Positions 56,055 to 64,000 of a stretch of 64,000 nt of DNA are shown in pieces. Where the stretch lies: positions 124,001-188,000 of the forward strand of contig NZ_KI650983.1 in assembly GCF_000506985.1 (NCBI RefSeq), written 5' to 3'. The stretch comes from Advenella kashmirensis W13003 (GTDB lineage: Bacteria; Pseudomonadota; Gammaproteobacteria; Burkholderiales; Burkholderiaceae_B). The position numbers and the translations under genes were made by a program. The notes under the pieces were generated by a model, which had not been told where the DNA came from, made no database searches, and was given only the letters and a program-made list of their open reading frames with translations. Numbering within the stretch: position 1 is the stretch's first letter; each line of letters starts with the position of its first letter.

Positions 56055-57099
56055 GCGCTGCCTCCCCGGCCGTCATCCAGCAGGCAGCAGTATGGCCAGG
56101 CTGATCCGCAAGCGGCATCAGTGGCGGGATCTGGCTACAGGGCTCGCCCTGCAACGGACAGCGATTGCGAAACGCGCAGCCGCCAGGCAGGTCGGCCAGA
56201 TTGGGAACCTGCCCCGCAATGGCCTGCAAGGGCGATCCTGGTTCGGCGTTTTCCGGCAGCCCCCCAAGCAGGCCGCGCGTGTAGGGATGCGCAGGCCGAT
56301 CAATTACCTGTGCCGTGATGCCCTGCTCGACCACACTGCCCGCATACATGACGTAAACGCGCTCACAGAATTGGGATACCACGGCCATGTCATGTGTAAT
56401 AAGAAGGATAGCCGTGCCGGTTTTTCGGGCCCGTTCGCGCAGTAGCATCAAAACCTGTTTTTGAACAGTGACATCCAGTGCCGTGGTGGGTTCGTCAGCA
56501 ATCAACAATGACGGTTCACAGGAAAACGCCAGAGCAATCATAACCCGTTGCCGCATGCCGCCCGACAGCTCGAACGGATACGCATCAAAAATCTGTACGG
56601 GGTCGGCGATATGCATGTCACGCAACAACGCAATGGCGCGCTCGCGCGCCTGCCCTGCCGACAGCGATGTATGCCGGCGGATCACATTTGTGATCTGACG
56701 ACCCACCCGCATGGTCGGATTCAGGGCTGTCATGGGCTCCTGGAAAATCATGGCCATATCCTTGCCACGTATATGGCGCATCTCCTTTTCAGTGGCTTGC
56801 AGAATATTCCTGCCTGACTTGCGAACACTGCCGGTACGAACACGATAGCTGTTTTGCGGAATCAACCGCATGCTCATCATGGCCGTAACGGATTTGCCCG
56901 AACCGGACTCTCCCACAATCCCCACAATTTCACCTGGCATAACCTGAATGGTGACGCCGTTGAGAACGCGGATCGCCCCCTTGTAAACCGGGAATTCAAG
57001 ATACAGATTGTCAATATCCAGCACAGGCAGAGCAGCCTGCCCCAGGGACGGCGTCATCGCTGTACTAAGCATGGTGTCGGACTGGTGTGCAGGCATCAT
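56047..57099 (-). CDS. ddpD: Dipeptide ABC transporter ATPase DdpD-like
   Basis: A 350-residue ATPase of the OppD/DppD class: Walker A GESGSGKSVTAM near 61, FQEPMTALNP near 118, signature LSGGMRQR near 175 and Walker B LIADEPTTALD near 194. The C-terminal domain has RPAHPYTRGLLGGLP and the CAFRNRCPLQGEPC cysteines. It starts at the ddpC stop (TAATG, one base shared). Confidence 0.85.
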   Translation of the reverse strand: MMPAHQSDTMLSTAMTPSLGQAALPVLDIDNLYLEFPVYKGAIRVLNGVTIQVMPGEIVGIVGESGSGKSVTAMMSMRLIPQNSYRVRTGSVRKSGRNILQATEKEMRHIRGKDMAMIFQEPMTALNPTMRVGRQITNVIRRHTSLSAGQARERAIALLRDMHIADPVQIFDAYPFELSGGMRQRVMIALAFSCEPSLLIADEPTTALDVTVQKQVLMLLRERARKTGTAILLITHDMAVVSQFCERVYVMYAGSVVEQGITAQVIDRPAHPYTRGLLGGLPENAEPGSPLQAIAGQVPNLADLPGGCAFRNRCPLQGEPCSQIPPLMPLADQPGHTAACWMTAGEAAHV

Positions 57100-57971
57100 T
57101 ATTTCACCTTCTGTTTGGGATCGAGCATATCACGAACGCCATCGCCCACCAGATTGAAGCCGATCGCCGTAATCAGGATCGCCACGCCCGGGAAAGTGGA
57201 ATACCACCACTGATCCAGCAGATAATTGCGGCCGGATGCAATCATGGCGCCCCATTCGGCCGTCGGCTGCTGCGCGCCCAGCCCGATGAAGCCCAGTGCC
57301 GCAGCCATGAGTATGGCATTACCGATGTCCAGTGTCATCTGCACAATCACGGGCGGCAGCGCGTTGCGCAAGACATGCCAGCGCACAATATGCGGTTTGC
57401 CAGCGCCGAAGGTCTCGGCAGCCCGTACGTAGGCCATCTCGCGAATACTCAGCGTCTGGCCGCGCGCCAGCCGGACATAGTAAGGAATACGCACCACGGT
57501 GATGGCGATCATCGCGTTGAACAGGCTGGGCCCCAGCGCCGCCGCCAGCGCCATGGTCAGCACCAGCGACGGGACAGACAGCACGATATCCATCAGCCGC
57601 ATAATGAGGGTATCGACCATGCGACCGATAATGCCTGAAAAGCAACCGATAATCGATCCGATCACACTGGCCATGAAGGCGACAAAAATACCGACACCGA
57701 TCGATTGGCGACCGCCATATAATACACGGCTGAACAGATCACGCCCGACTTCGTCTGTACCGAACAGATGAGCCGCAGACGGCGGCAGCAAACGGCTGCC
57801 CAGGTCAATGGCGTCAGGGTCATGCACAGCCAGCAGCGGCGCCAGCGCAGCGGCCAGGCACATGAATGTAATCAGGACCAGCCCCAGCAGCATCATGGGG
57901 CTGCGTCGTAGCTGATACCATAAATAGGAAAGAGAAGAAAACAGAGGAGACACTGCGGTCGTTGTTGCCAT
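57099..57971 (-). CDS. ddpC: Dipeptide ABC transporter permease DdpC-like
   Basis: A 290-residue permease of the OppC/DppC class with about six membrane segments. The opening LRRSPMMLLGLVLITFM and HLFGTDEVGRDLFSRVLYGGR near 75 are family marks. The EAA loop is around AYVRAAETFGAGKPHIVRWHV near 185. Shares one base with ddpB (TGATG), so the two permeases are coupled. Confidence 0.86.
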   Translation of the reverse strand: MATTTAVSPLFSSLSYLWYQLRRSPMMLLGLVLITFMCLAAALAPLLAVHDPDAIDLGSRLLPPSAAHLFGTDEVGRDLFSRVLYGGRQSIGVGIFVAFMASVIGSIIGCFSGIIGRMVDTLIMRLMDIVLSVPSLVLTMALAAALGPSLFNAMIAITVVRIPYYVRLARGQTLSIREMAYVRAAETFGAGKPHIVRWHVLRNALPPVIVQMTLDIGNAILMAAALGFIGLGAQQPTAEWGAMIASGRNYLLDQWWYSTFPGVAILITAIGFNLVGDGVRDMLDPKQKVK

Positions 57972-58984
57972 CAGCCAGCATCCTTGATCCGAGGGTCCAG
58001 CACGCTGTAGAGCAAATCGACCAGCATGTTGAGCAGAACATAAACGAACGACACCAATACGGCAAATCCCATCACAGCGGGAAAGTCGAGTGCCTGAATG
58101 GATTCGACCACATACAATCCCATGCCCGGCCAGCTGAACACCGTTTCAGTCAGCACCGCGCCGTAAAGCAAATCACCCATGGCCAGGCCCAGCACCGTCA
58201 CAGAAGGGATCAGCGCATTGGGCAAGGCATGGCCCAGAAGAATCTTCCAGCGCCCCAGCCCATAGGCCTGGGCGGTTCGAATGTAATCCTCCGAAAGCTG
58301 CTCAAGCATGGACGAGCGGATCTGGCGCGCCACCACGCCCAGGTGCACGAAACTCAGGGTAAAGGCCGGCAGCACCAGGTGCTCGACCGCACTCCGGAAT
58401 TGATCCCAATCGCCTGCAATCAGTGAATCGATCAGGAAGAATCCGGTCACGGTCGACGGATCGCCCAGCAGGCCATCGATCCGCCCGCCTGACGGAAACC
58501 AGGACAAATGTCCGTAGAAAATAATCAGCAAACCCAGGCCCAGCCAGAAGGCCGGCATGGAAATGCCCGTGACCGCCAGCGTACGGGCGATCTGGTCGAT
58601 CCAGGAATTTTTATAGACAGCGGACAGCACGCCTAGCGGAATGCCGACAAGCATGGAAAAAATCAGGGCGACAATCGCCAGCTCCAGCGTCGCCGGGAAA
58701 AAAGACAGCAGATCGTCAATGACGGGCCGGCCGGTACGGATCGACGTACCCAGGTCCCCGTGCAATAACCCTTTCAGATACAACCAATACTGTTCGTACA
58801 GCGGCAGGTCCAGGCCGAGCTTGCTCCTGATCCCGGCCACAATCTCGTCAGTCGCCCGGTCTCCCGCGATGAGCCTGGCAGGATCGCCCGGGATGAGGTG
58901 GGACACGATGAACGTGATGATCGACACACCCAGCATGACCACGATCAGCCACGGCAGGCGCTTGCGTATGATCTGAAAAAACAA
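57971..58984 (-). CDS. ddpB: Dipeptide ABC transporter permease DdpB-like
   Basis: A 337-residue permease of the OppB/DppB class with six membrane segments. Typical N-terminal SIITFIVSHLIPGDPARLIAG near 20 and the EAA-loop region EDYIRTAQAYGLGRWKILLGHALPN near 240. Separated from ddpA by 189 bases that hold a hairpin. Confidence 0.86.
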   Translation of the reverse strand: MFFQIIRKRLPWLIVVMLGVSIITFIVSHLIPGDPARLIAGDRATDEIVAGIRSKLGLDLPLYEQYWLYLKGLLHGDLGTSIRTGRPVIDDLLSFFPATLELAIVALIFSMLVGIPLGVLSAVYKNSWIDQIARTLAVTGISMPAFWLGLGLLIIFYGHLSWFPSGGRIDGLLGDPSTVTGFFLIDSLIAGDWDQFRSAVEHLVLPAFTLSFVHLGVVARQIRSSMLEQLSEDYIRTAQAYGLGRWKILLGHALPNALIPSVTVLGLAMGDLLYGAVLTETVFSWPGMGLYVVESIQALDFPAVMGFAVLVSFVYVLLNMLVDLLYSVLDPRIKDAG

Positions 58985-59060
58985 AATAATCCTTCATTCT
59001 TGCGCGGCGCTGCGACGGCGCGCCTTCGCGTTTTTTGCACAGGCCCAGCGGGCTTGTACA

Positions 59061-59091
59061 GCCCCTGCCATTGCTGACAGCAATGTGGGGC
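59061..59091 (-). other. Intergenic hairpin between ddpA and ddpB
   Basis: GCCCC/GGGGC outer stem and an 8-base inner stem CATTGCTG / CAGCAATG. Lies just after the binding-protein gene and before the permeases, where such structures often stabilise the upstream message so that binding protein is made in excess. Role inferred from position. Confidence 0.55.
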
Positions 59092-59173
59092 ACCGCCAGC
59101 AAGGCGACGGGGCCCGCCCGGTTACAACCCCCCACAGGCGGCCTACGGTCTGATAAGGCCGCCTGCCTGACCA

Positions 59174-60724
59174 TCACTCTTTAGTAATGTCGGCTACGTT
59201 GTAGACGTCATGCAGCATCGGATTATAAGCATAGCCTTTTACATTGTCGCGCAGGCCCATTTCGTTACTGTGCTGGAACAGATATACATAAGCGTAGTCC
59301 TTCAGTACCTGTTTCTGGGCTGTCTGATACAGTTCAGTCCGCTTGTTCTGATCGGTCTCTTCGGCCGCCTGGCGCACCAGTTTGTCGACTTCAGGATTGG
59401 AATAGAAAGAACGGTTGCCCGGCAATCCCTGTTTGGCCGAGTCGAACCAGTAGTTCATGAACATGAACGGATCGGCGAAGTCAGGCGACCAGTTGCCAAT
59501 GGAGATATCGAAGTCACCCTTGCCAAGGCGGTCACGCATGGTGGCGTTGGCCAGTTTTTCCAGCCGGACCTTGATGCCGATTGCCTGCAGGCTGGCCTGC
59601 ACGGACAGCACGATGGGTTCCCAGTAGGATTCTTTGGTCGAGTACAGCAGGGTCAGCGGTTTATCGGGAATGGCCTGAGCGACGCTGGCTTTGGCTGCTG
59701 CTACATCGGTTTTGAAGGCAGGCGCTGTTTTGTCATGCGCCCACATGCCGTCCGGAATGGGTCCGTTGAGCGGTTTGGCTTCGCCATTCATAATGCCGTT
59801 GATGATGCCGCTGTAATCGACCGCTTCGCTGATACCCTTGCGCAACGCCACGTTGGACAGCGGACCGGTCTTGTTGTTCAGGTACAGATACGAGACCAGT
59901 AGCGACGGCACTTTCTTGAACACGACGCCTTTGGCATCCTTCATAGCCTTGACCTGATCGGTCGGCAGACTGCCGACAATATCCAGGTCGCCATTTTGCA
60001 ATTGCAGGCGACGGGCCGATGCCTCGGGCACGATCTTGAAGGCGACTTTCTCAAGGGCCGGTTCCTTGCCGCCATAATGCGGGTTGCGCTCCAGAATCAG
60101 GCTCTGGCCTTTATTCCATTTGGCCAGCTGGTAAGGCCCCGAGCCGGCCGTATGGCCTGCCAGGTACTTGTCGGCGCCTTCCGCCTGCTTTTCAACTGCA
60201 GGATTGACAATGCCCGCGCCGTTGTTGGCCAGGATATTGAGAAACGGGGCAAATGGCTTGTCCAGTTTGAATTCGACGGTCATGGGGTCTTTGACCGTGA
60301 TCTGCAGGCCGGCCGGAAACGGTTCCGAGGGCCCCTGCTTCATTTTCATCAAACGGTCAAAGCTATACTTGACAGCTTCGGCATTGACGGGCGTGCCATC
60401 GGCAAACTTCTGACCATCGTTCAATGTGAAGGTCCAGGTCAGTTTATCAGGCGACGTGGTCCAGCTTTTAGCCAGCTCGCCTTCCACCTCGGTCGACCCG
60501 CCTGCTTTATATTTGATCAGCCGTTGATAGCTGGGATAGGTGATGGACCAGTCATTGTTATCCATGGTCACCGCGATATCCAGCATTTGCGGATCAGCGC
60601 TTTTGGAAATGACCAGCATGTTTTTGGGGGTCGCTGCGTGAGCCGCGACGCCGAGCGACAGGCCCAGCGTGGCAGTACAGGCAAGCGAAAAAGCATTTTT
60701 TATAAACTGACGGCGAACTGACAT
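59174..60724 (-). CDS. ddpA: Dipeptide-binding protein DdpA-like
   Basis: A 516-residue periplasmic protein of the family-5 (DppA/OppA) fold. Signal peptide about 1-30 ending AAHAA, with RR near the start (SVRRQFIKNAFSLA) that resembles a Tat motif. Family blocks include YLAGHTAGSGPYQLAKWNKGQ near 190 and a late NYWFDSAKQGLPGNRSFY segment. Placed between ddpX and the permeases, so D-Ala-D-Ala or related dipeptides are the likely ligand. Confidence 0.85.
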   Translation of the reverse strand: MSVRRQFIKNAFSLACTATLGLSLGVAAHAATPKNMLVISKSADPQMLDIAVTMDNNDWSITYPSYQRLIKYKAGGSTEVEGELAKSWTTSPDKLTWTFTLNDGQKFADGTPVNAEAVKYSFDRLMKMKQGPSEPFPAGLQITVKDPMTVEFKLDKPFAPFLNILANNGAGIVNPAVEKQAEGADKYLAGHTAGSGPYQLAKWNKGQSLILERNPHYGGKEPALEKVAFKIVPEASARRLQLQNGDLDIVGSLPTDQVKAMKDAKGVVFKKVPSLLVSYLYLNNKTGPLSNVALRKGISEAVDYSGIINGIMNGEAKPLNGPIPDGMWAHDKTAPAFKTDVAAAKASVAQAIPDKPLTLLYSTKESYWEPIVLSVQASLQAIGIKVRLEKLANATMRDRLGKGDFDISIGNWSPDFADPFMFMNYWFDSAKQGLPGNRSFYSNPEVDKLVRQAAEETDQNKRTELYQTAQKQVLKDYAYVYLFQHSNEMGLRDNVKGYAYNPMLHDVYNVADITKE

Positions 60725-60862
60725 AACAAGACTCCCGTAGACTGTCCTGACGGCCGTCAGTATCGGGGTTCGATGCTGCCCGGCATATCACGCTCCGATC
60801 TTAGCAAATGTATGTCGAATAGGAAATAGTCATCTATCCCTATCCCACAGCCGGGGCGATAA

Positions 60863-61426
60863 TCACACCGTGACCAGTGCGCTGTCGATAACTGGATAGC
60901 TTTTTGAGTCAGGCAGCTCATAGTGCCACCATTCTGACTTGATGCCCCGGAACCCGGCATGCAGCATGATTCCCAGTAATAACAGGCGGTTTTTCTGCAC
61001 GGTGGCGGGCAACGCTGCGTAATCGTGGTGCGACGCATCTTCCATCGCGTCAAAGCCCGTGCCCATATCCAGTTCGGCACCCGTTTCATCCAGCAGGGTT
61101 ACATCAACAGCCGTTCCGCGCGAGTGATGCGAGCCCTGTGACGGATCCGCAACATACTGCGCATCGGGTAGCGCCGCCCAGAAAATCGCTTGTGCTGCGG
61201 GCGGCCGATAGCAATCGAATACTTTCAGGCGGTAACCGGCAGAACGGGCCAGCGCCGCCGCCCGCAACAGACAGGGCGCGGCGTCCCGATGCAGCGCGCA
61301 TTGCGCCGTCTGGTAAACGATGCAGCCGGCAATGTTGTCCACGGTCGCGTAAACCAGGTCAATGACGACGCCGTATTGCGCTTCGTCGATAATAACCAGG
61401 CCCTGATCGTCCGTTCGTGTGTCCAT
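60863..61426 (-). CDS. ddpX: D-alanyl-D-alanine dipeptidase DdpX/VanX
   Basis: A 187-residue zinc dipeptidase hydrolysing D-Ala-D-Ala. Zinc and catalytic residues are visible: His and Asp in SHHSRGTAVDVTL near residue 98-110, and Glu-His in SEWWHYE near 164-170. VFDCYRPPAAQ near 69 holds the conserved Arg. No signal peptide, so cytoplasmic. The order ddpX-ddpA-ddpB-ddpC-ddpD-ddpF equals the E. coli cell-wall peptide scavenging operon, which lets the cell use D-Ala-D-Ala as nutrient. No van regulator or ligase is present, so this is not a vancomycin resistance cluster. Confidence 0.92.
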   Translation of the reverse strand: MDTRTDDQGLVIIDEAQYGVVIDLVYATVDNIAGCIVYQTAQCALHRDAAPCLLRAAALARSAGYRLKVFDCYRPPAAQAIFWAALPDAQYVADPSQGSHHSRGTAVDVTLLDETGAELDMGTGFDAMEDASHHDYAALPATVQKNRLLLLGIMLHAGFRGIKSEWWHYELPDSKSYPVIDSALVTV

Positions 61427-61576
61427 CTGTTTTCCTTTCTCTACGGCTACCCATCGGGGGGGTCATCTGCGTCCCCCCTATGGCCCGTCGGGGTCATCAT
61501 CGGTATTGCTGTCTCTGCGGCTGCACATGCGTCGGGGTCTCCCCTGGTATTTCTGCCCCCAGGACAGTGTACCCGC

Positions 61577-62989
61577 TTATACCTGGGCTTCATCGGCCGG
61601 ACGCATGGCGTCGACCGTCTGCAGCAAACGAACAATCAATGCCTCGCGCTCCATTTCCGATTGCATGGCGGGGCTCACGCCCAGCACGTCTTCGTCGAGC
61701 ACAACACTGACGCTATAGTCCGGATTACGGCGAATCAGGGAACGGATGTCCAATGATTGCAACTGTGATGCGAACTGCCCTGCCCGTTTGGGGTCGTCAT
61801 AGGCCCCTGAAAGCAGCAGGGTTTCGCCATCAGCATCAACCAGCCGATTACGGAAAGTCCCGGCCTCATCGCGGAAACTGACAAAGCGCGCCGCCTTGCC
61901 CGCTTTCTTTTTGACCGGCGCGGCACTTGCCACGCGCGCGCCGTTGCGCAACCCCACTGCTTCGCGGATCTGCTGCATAAAAGGCGTCGCCAGTTTGCGC
62001 GCCTTTGCCGCACCGGCCTGCAGTACGTCTTCGATCCGATCGGGATTGTCCATGAGCGAGACGTACTGTTCCCGCAGTGGCGCCAGAATACTTTCCAGAT
62101 GGCTGGCCAATTTTTTCTTGGCGTCGCCCCAACCCATACCGTCGGCCAGTTCACCCCGGAACTCAGCCGCCTCTTGCGGACTGGCAAACGCCTTGTAAAT
62201 CAGAAACAGATGCGACGCATCGGCGTCCTTGGCTTCGCCCGGCGCGCGCGAATCGGTCACAATGCGTGAAATCGCCTGCGGCAGCGCTTTGGCGCCGCCT
62301 TCAAACAAAGGAATCGTATTGTTATAACTCTTGGACATCTTGCGTCCATCCAGTCCGGGCAGCGTCGCCACTTCCTCGTCGATCTGCACATCGGGCAATA
62401 CAAAATACTCGCGCCCGCCGCCATATTGGTGATTGAAGCGCTGCGCAATATCGCGCGCCATCTCCAGATGCTGGATCTGATCCCGGCCCACCGGCACCCG
62501 ATTGGCATTGAACATCAGGATATCAGCCGCCATCAGGATGGGGTAGGAAAACAGCCCCATATTTATGCCATCATCGGGCTCCTCATTTTTGGCTACGTTC
62601 TGATCGACTGACGCCTTATAGGCATGAGCCCGGTTCATCAGCCCCTTGGGGGTCACACATGTCAGGATCCAGCTTAACTCCGGAATTTCCGGTACATCCG
62701 ACTGGCGATAAAAAGTGACTTTTTCCGGATCCAGTCCGGCAGCCAGCCAGGTGGCGGCAATTTCCAGTCGTGAGCGCGCGACCCGCTGAGGATCATCACA
62801 CTTGATCAGCGCATGGTAGTCGGCCAGGAAAAAGAACGCATCGACATCGGGTTCGCGGCTGGCCAGGATGGCCGGGCGGATGGCGCCCGCATAATTGCCC
62901 AAATGCGGTGTCCCGGACGTGGTGATTCCGGTCAATACACGTACATTCTGTTTGGCGCCCTTGGCCTGACGGGTTTGTTCAGCACTCAT
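61577..62989 (-). CDS. trpS: Tryptophanyl-tRNA synthetase with C-terminal YegP-like domain
   Basis: A class I synthetase charging tRNA-Trp. The HIGH-type motif is in [13 protein letters not shown] near residue 26, the KMSKS loop in [10 protein letters not shown] near 220. The catalytic core ends near 345. The remaining 120 residues include a stretch (about 375-420: [20 protein letters not shown] then [17 protein letters not shown]) that resembles the DUF1508/YegP fold, and a final helical tail. Typical E. coli TrpRS is 334 residues; this is 470. The ATG at 62989 has GGAAAAG upstream; a TTG six codons earlier is less likely. zapE lies 23 bases upstream. Confidence 0.93.
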   Translation of the reverse strand: MSAEQTRQAKGAKQNVRVLTGITTSGTPHLGNYAGAIRPAILASREPDVDAFFFLADYHALIKCDDPQRVARSRLEIAATWLAAGLDPEKVTFYRQSDVPEIPELSWILTCVTPKGLMNRAHAYKASVDQNVAKNEEPDDGINMGLFSYPILMAADILMFNANRVPVGRDQIQHLEMARDIAQRFNHQYGGGREYFVLPDVQIDEEVATLPGLDGRKMSKSYNNTIPLFEGGAKALPQAISRIVTDSRAPGEAKDADASHLFLIYKAFASPQEAAEFRGELADGMGWGDAKKKLASHLESILAPLREQYVSLMDNPDRIEDVLQAGAAKARKLATPFMQQIREAVGLRNGARVASAAPVKKKAGKAARFVSFRDEAGTFRNRLVDADGETLLLSGAYDDPKRAGQFASQLQSLDIRSLIRRNPDYSVSVVLDEDVLGVSPAMQSEMEREALIVRLLQTVDAMRPADEAQV

Positions 62990-63012
62990 AATCTTTTCCA
63001 GCTTCAATTAAT

Positions 63013-64000
63013 TTAAAGTTTCACCGACAACCGTCTCTCGGTTTCGAGATACTCTTTGGACTGCATTTCCGTAATACGCGAAACGGTCCGGTGAAATTCG
63101 TTGGCCAGCACGCCTTCGGTATACAGTTCTTCGGGCGGACATTCGGCCGACATGATCAGTTTGACATGGTGATCATACAGCACATCGATGAGCCAGGTAA
63201 AACGCCGGGCTTCGGAAGAGTGCCGGGGCATCATGCGCGGCACGCCCGACAAAATAATCGTTTGATAGCGGTTGGCCAGTTCCAGATAATCGTTCTGCGA
63301 ACGCGGCCCGCCGCACAACTGGTCGAAACTGAACCAGACAACCGAGCCGGCCACGGCAACCGCCCTGATCACGCGGTTTTCAATATGCAGATTGGTGTCC
63401 TGCAAAGCCGTTTCCGCCAGCCGGTCAAATGCTTCGCGCAGTTGCGCATCCGTCTCTTCGTTCACCGGCGTCAGATACATGCGCACCTGCTCCAGGGTCC
63501 GATGGCGATAATCCACGCCTGTATCCACATTGAGTACATCCATGCGTTTTTCGATCAGCGCGATGGCAGGCAAAATACGATCCCGATGCAGTCCGTCAGG
63601 ATAGAGCGTAGCGGGCTCATAATTGGACGTCATGACAAAGCTGGTACCGTTTTCAAACAGGTTGAGCAGCAGCTTGTAAAGAATCATGGCATCTGCAATA
63701 TCCGACACGTGAAATTCATCAAAACAGATCAGCTTGTATTTCTCGCTGATCTGGCGTGCCACTTCATCCAGGGGATCGCTTTTGCCCCGCAGCTCCTGCA
63801 ACTGATGATGTACGCTGCGCATGAATTCATGAAAGTGGATCCGTGTTTTGCGTTCGATGGCAACCGTCATATAAAAGGAGTCCATCAGAAAACTCTTGCC
63901 ACGGCCGACGCCGCCCCACATATACACACCGCGCGGCGGCTCGGGTTTGCGGAAGAACCGTCGAAAAGGCCTGGCCAGCTCCTGCTGATAGGCGATCAGT
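63013..64000 (-). CDS. zapE: Cell division ATPase ZapE (AFG1-like), partial
   Basis: AFG1/ZapE-type AAA ATPase, cut by the right edge of the window: about 328 residues are present and the N-terminus is missing. Walker A GGVGRGKSFLMD is seen close to the edge (about 63883-63918), Walker B LICFDEFHVSD near 63695-63730, and TSNYEPATLYPDGL further on. ZapE interacts with FtsZ and aids Z-ring constriction at low oxygen. Upstream of the first internal ATG (63927) the frame continues to the edge with AYQQELARPFRRFF, confirming it is incomplete. Confidence 0.94.
   Translation of the reverse strand, partial: LIAYQQELARPFRRFFRKPEPPRGVYMWGGVGRGKSFLMDSFYMTVAIERKTRIHFHEFMRSVHHQLQELRGKSDPLDEVARQISEKYKLICFDEFHVSDIADAMILYKLLLNLFENGTSFVMTSNYEPATLYPDGLHRDRILPAIALIEKRMDVLNVDTGVDYRHRTLEQVRMYLTPVNEETDAQLREAFDRLAETALQDTNLHIENRVIRAVAVAGSVVWFSFDQLCGGPRSQNDYLELANRYQTIILSGVPRMMPRHSSEARRFTWLIDVLYDHHVKLIMSAECPPEELYTEGVLANEFHRTVSRITEMQSKEYLETERRLSVKL

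Noticed and set aside
58848-59177. 109-codon minus-strand open frame between ddpA and ddpB
   Set aside because: It crosses the ddpB start in another frame and an intergenic hairpin, with no protein features.
60863-61426. Vancomycin resistance vanX cluster
   Set aside because: No vanA/vanB ligase, vanH or two-component system is present; the neighbours are a dipeptide importer, so nutrient scavenging fits.

Overview
This window is bacterial chromosome of moderate to high GC, coding-dense, and reads as a betaproteobacterium of the Burkholderiales, family Alcaligenaceae. An Advenella- or Bordetella-like host is my best guess, made from memory of the gene families and not from a search. Supporting features are two Bug-type (tripartite tricarboxylate) binding proteins, a class I PHA operon with its PhaR repressor, a QueE with the CX14CX2C cluster motif, and the rimP-nusA-infB-rbfA-truB-typA block.

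Layout. 0-11.4 kb (+ strand): the end of a PQQ operon (pqqC partial, pqqD, pqqE), an AcoR-type sigma-54 activator, a bile-acid/sodium-symporter family carrier, ypeA on the minus strand, then an operon of a TauD-type 2-oxoglutarate dioxygenase and a complete sugar-type (CUT1) ABC importer. 11.4-15.4 kb: a small unknown gene, the lactate permease lldP, a PPK2 polyphosphate kinase, a cluster of DnaA-box-like sequences and a small membrane protein. 15.5-26.8 kb (minus strand): typA, truB, rbfA, infB, nusA, rimP, then rluB and scpB. 26.85-28.2 kb: initiator tRNA-Met followed by the remnant of an integrated element, with a frameshifted recombinase-like remnant, a HigBA toxin-antitoxin pair and a second copy of the tRNA 3' end and terminator.

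28.2-34.7 kb: a DUF421 membrane protein, a PaoABC-like molybdenum hydroxylase, a very unusual three-domain QueD protein, and queE. 35-40 kb: a short trimeric autotransporter adhesin, a HAD dehalogenase, a CsbD stress protein, a COG0523 GTPase and a COG3146 acyltransferase-like protein. 40.2-46 kb: phaC-phaB-phaR (no phaA), pgeF, rluD and bamD. 46-53.2 kb: a DinG/YoaA helicase, tex and two divergent Bug proteins. 53.3-61.4 kb: an Atm1-like exporter and a complete ddpXABCDF-type operon (D-Ala-D-Ala dipeptidase plus dipeptide importer). 61.6-64 kb: trpS with a C-terminal extension, and zapE, cut by the window end.

The most interesting object is the QueD-like protein at 32916-34010. It contains three tandem 6-pyruvoyl-tetrahydropterin-synthase folds. 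Zinc ligands, catalytic Cys and pterin-binding Glu survive only in the middle domain, and the Asp-His pair of the triad survives only in the third. In this family the triad is known to form between subunits, so the protein looks like a single-chain pseudo-trimer with one composite active site. Other observations are an intrinsic terminator abutting the rimP start codon ahead of nusA, the tRNA-linked island scar, the dioxygenase/CUT1 transporter operon, and a YegP-like domain on TrpRS.
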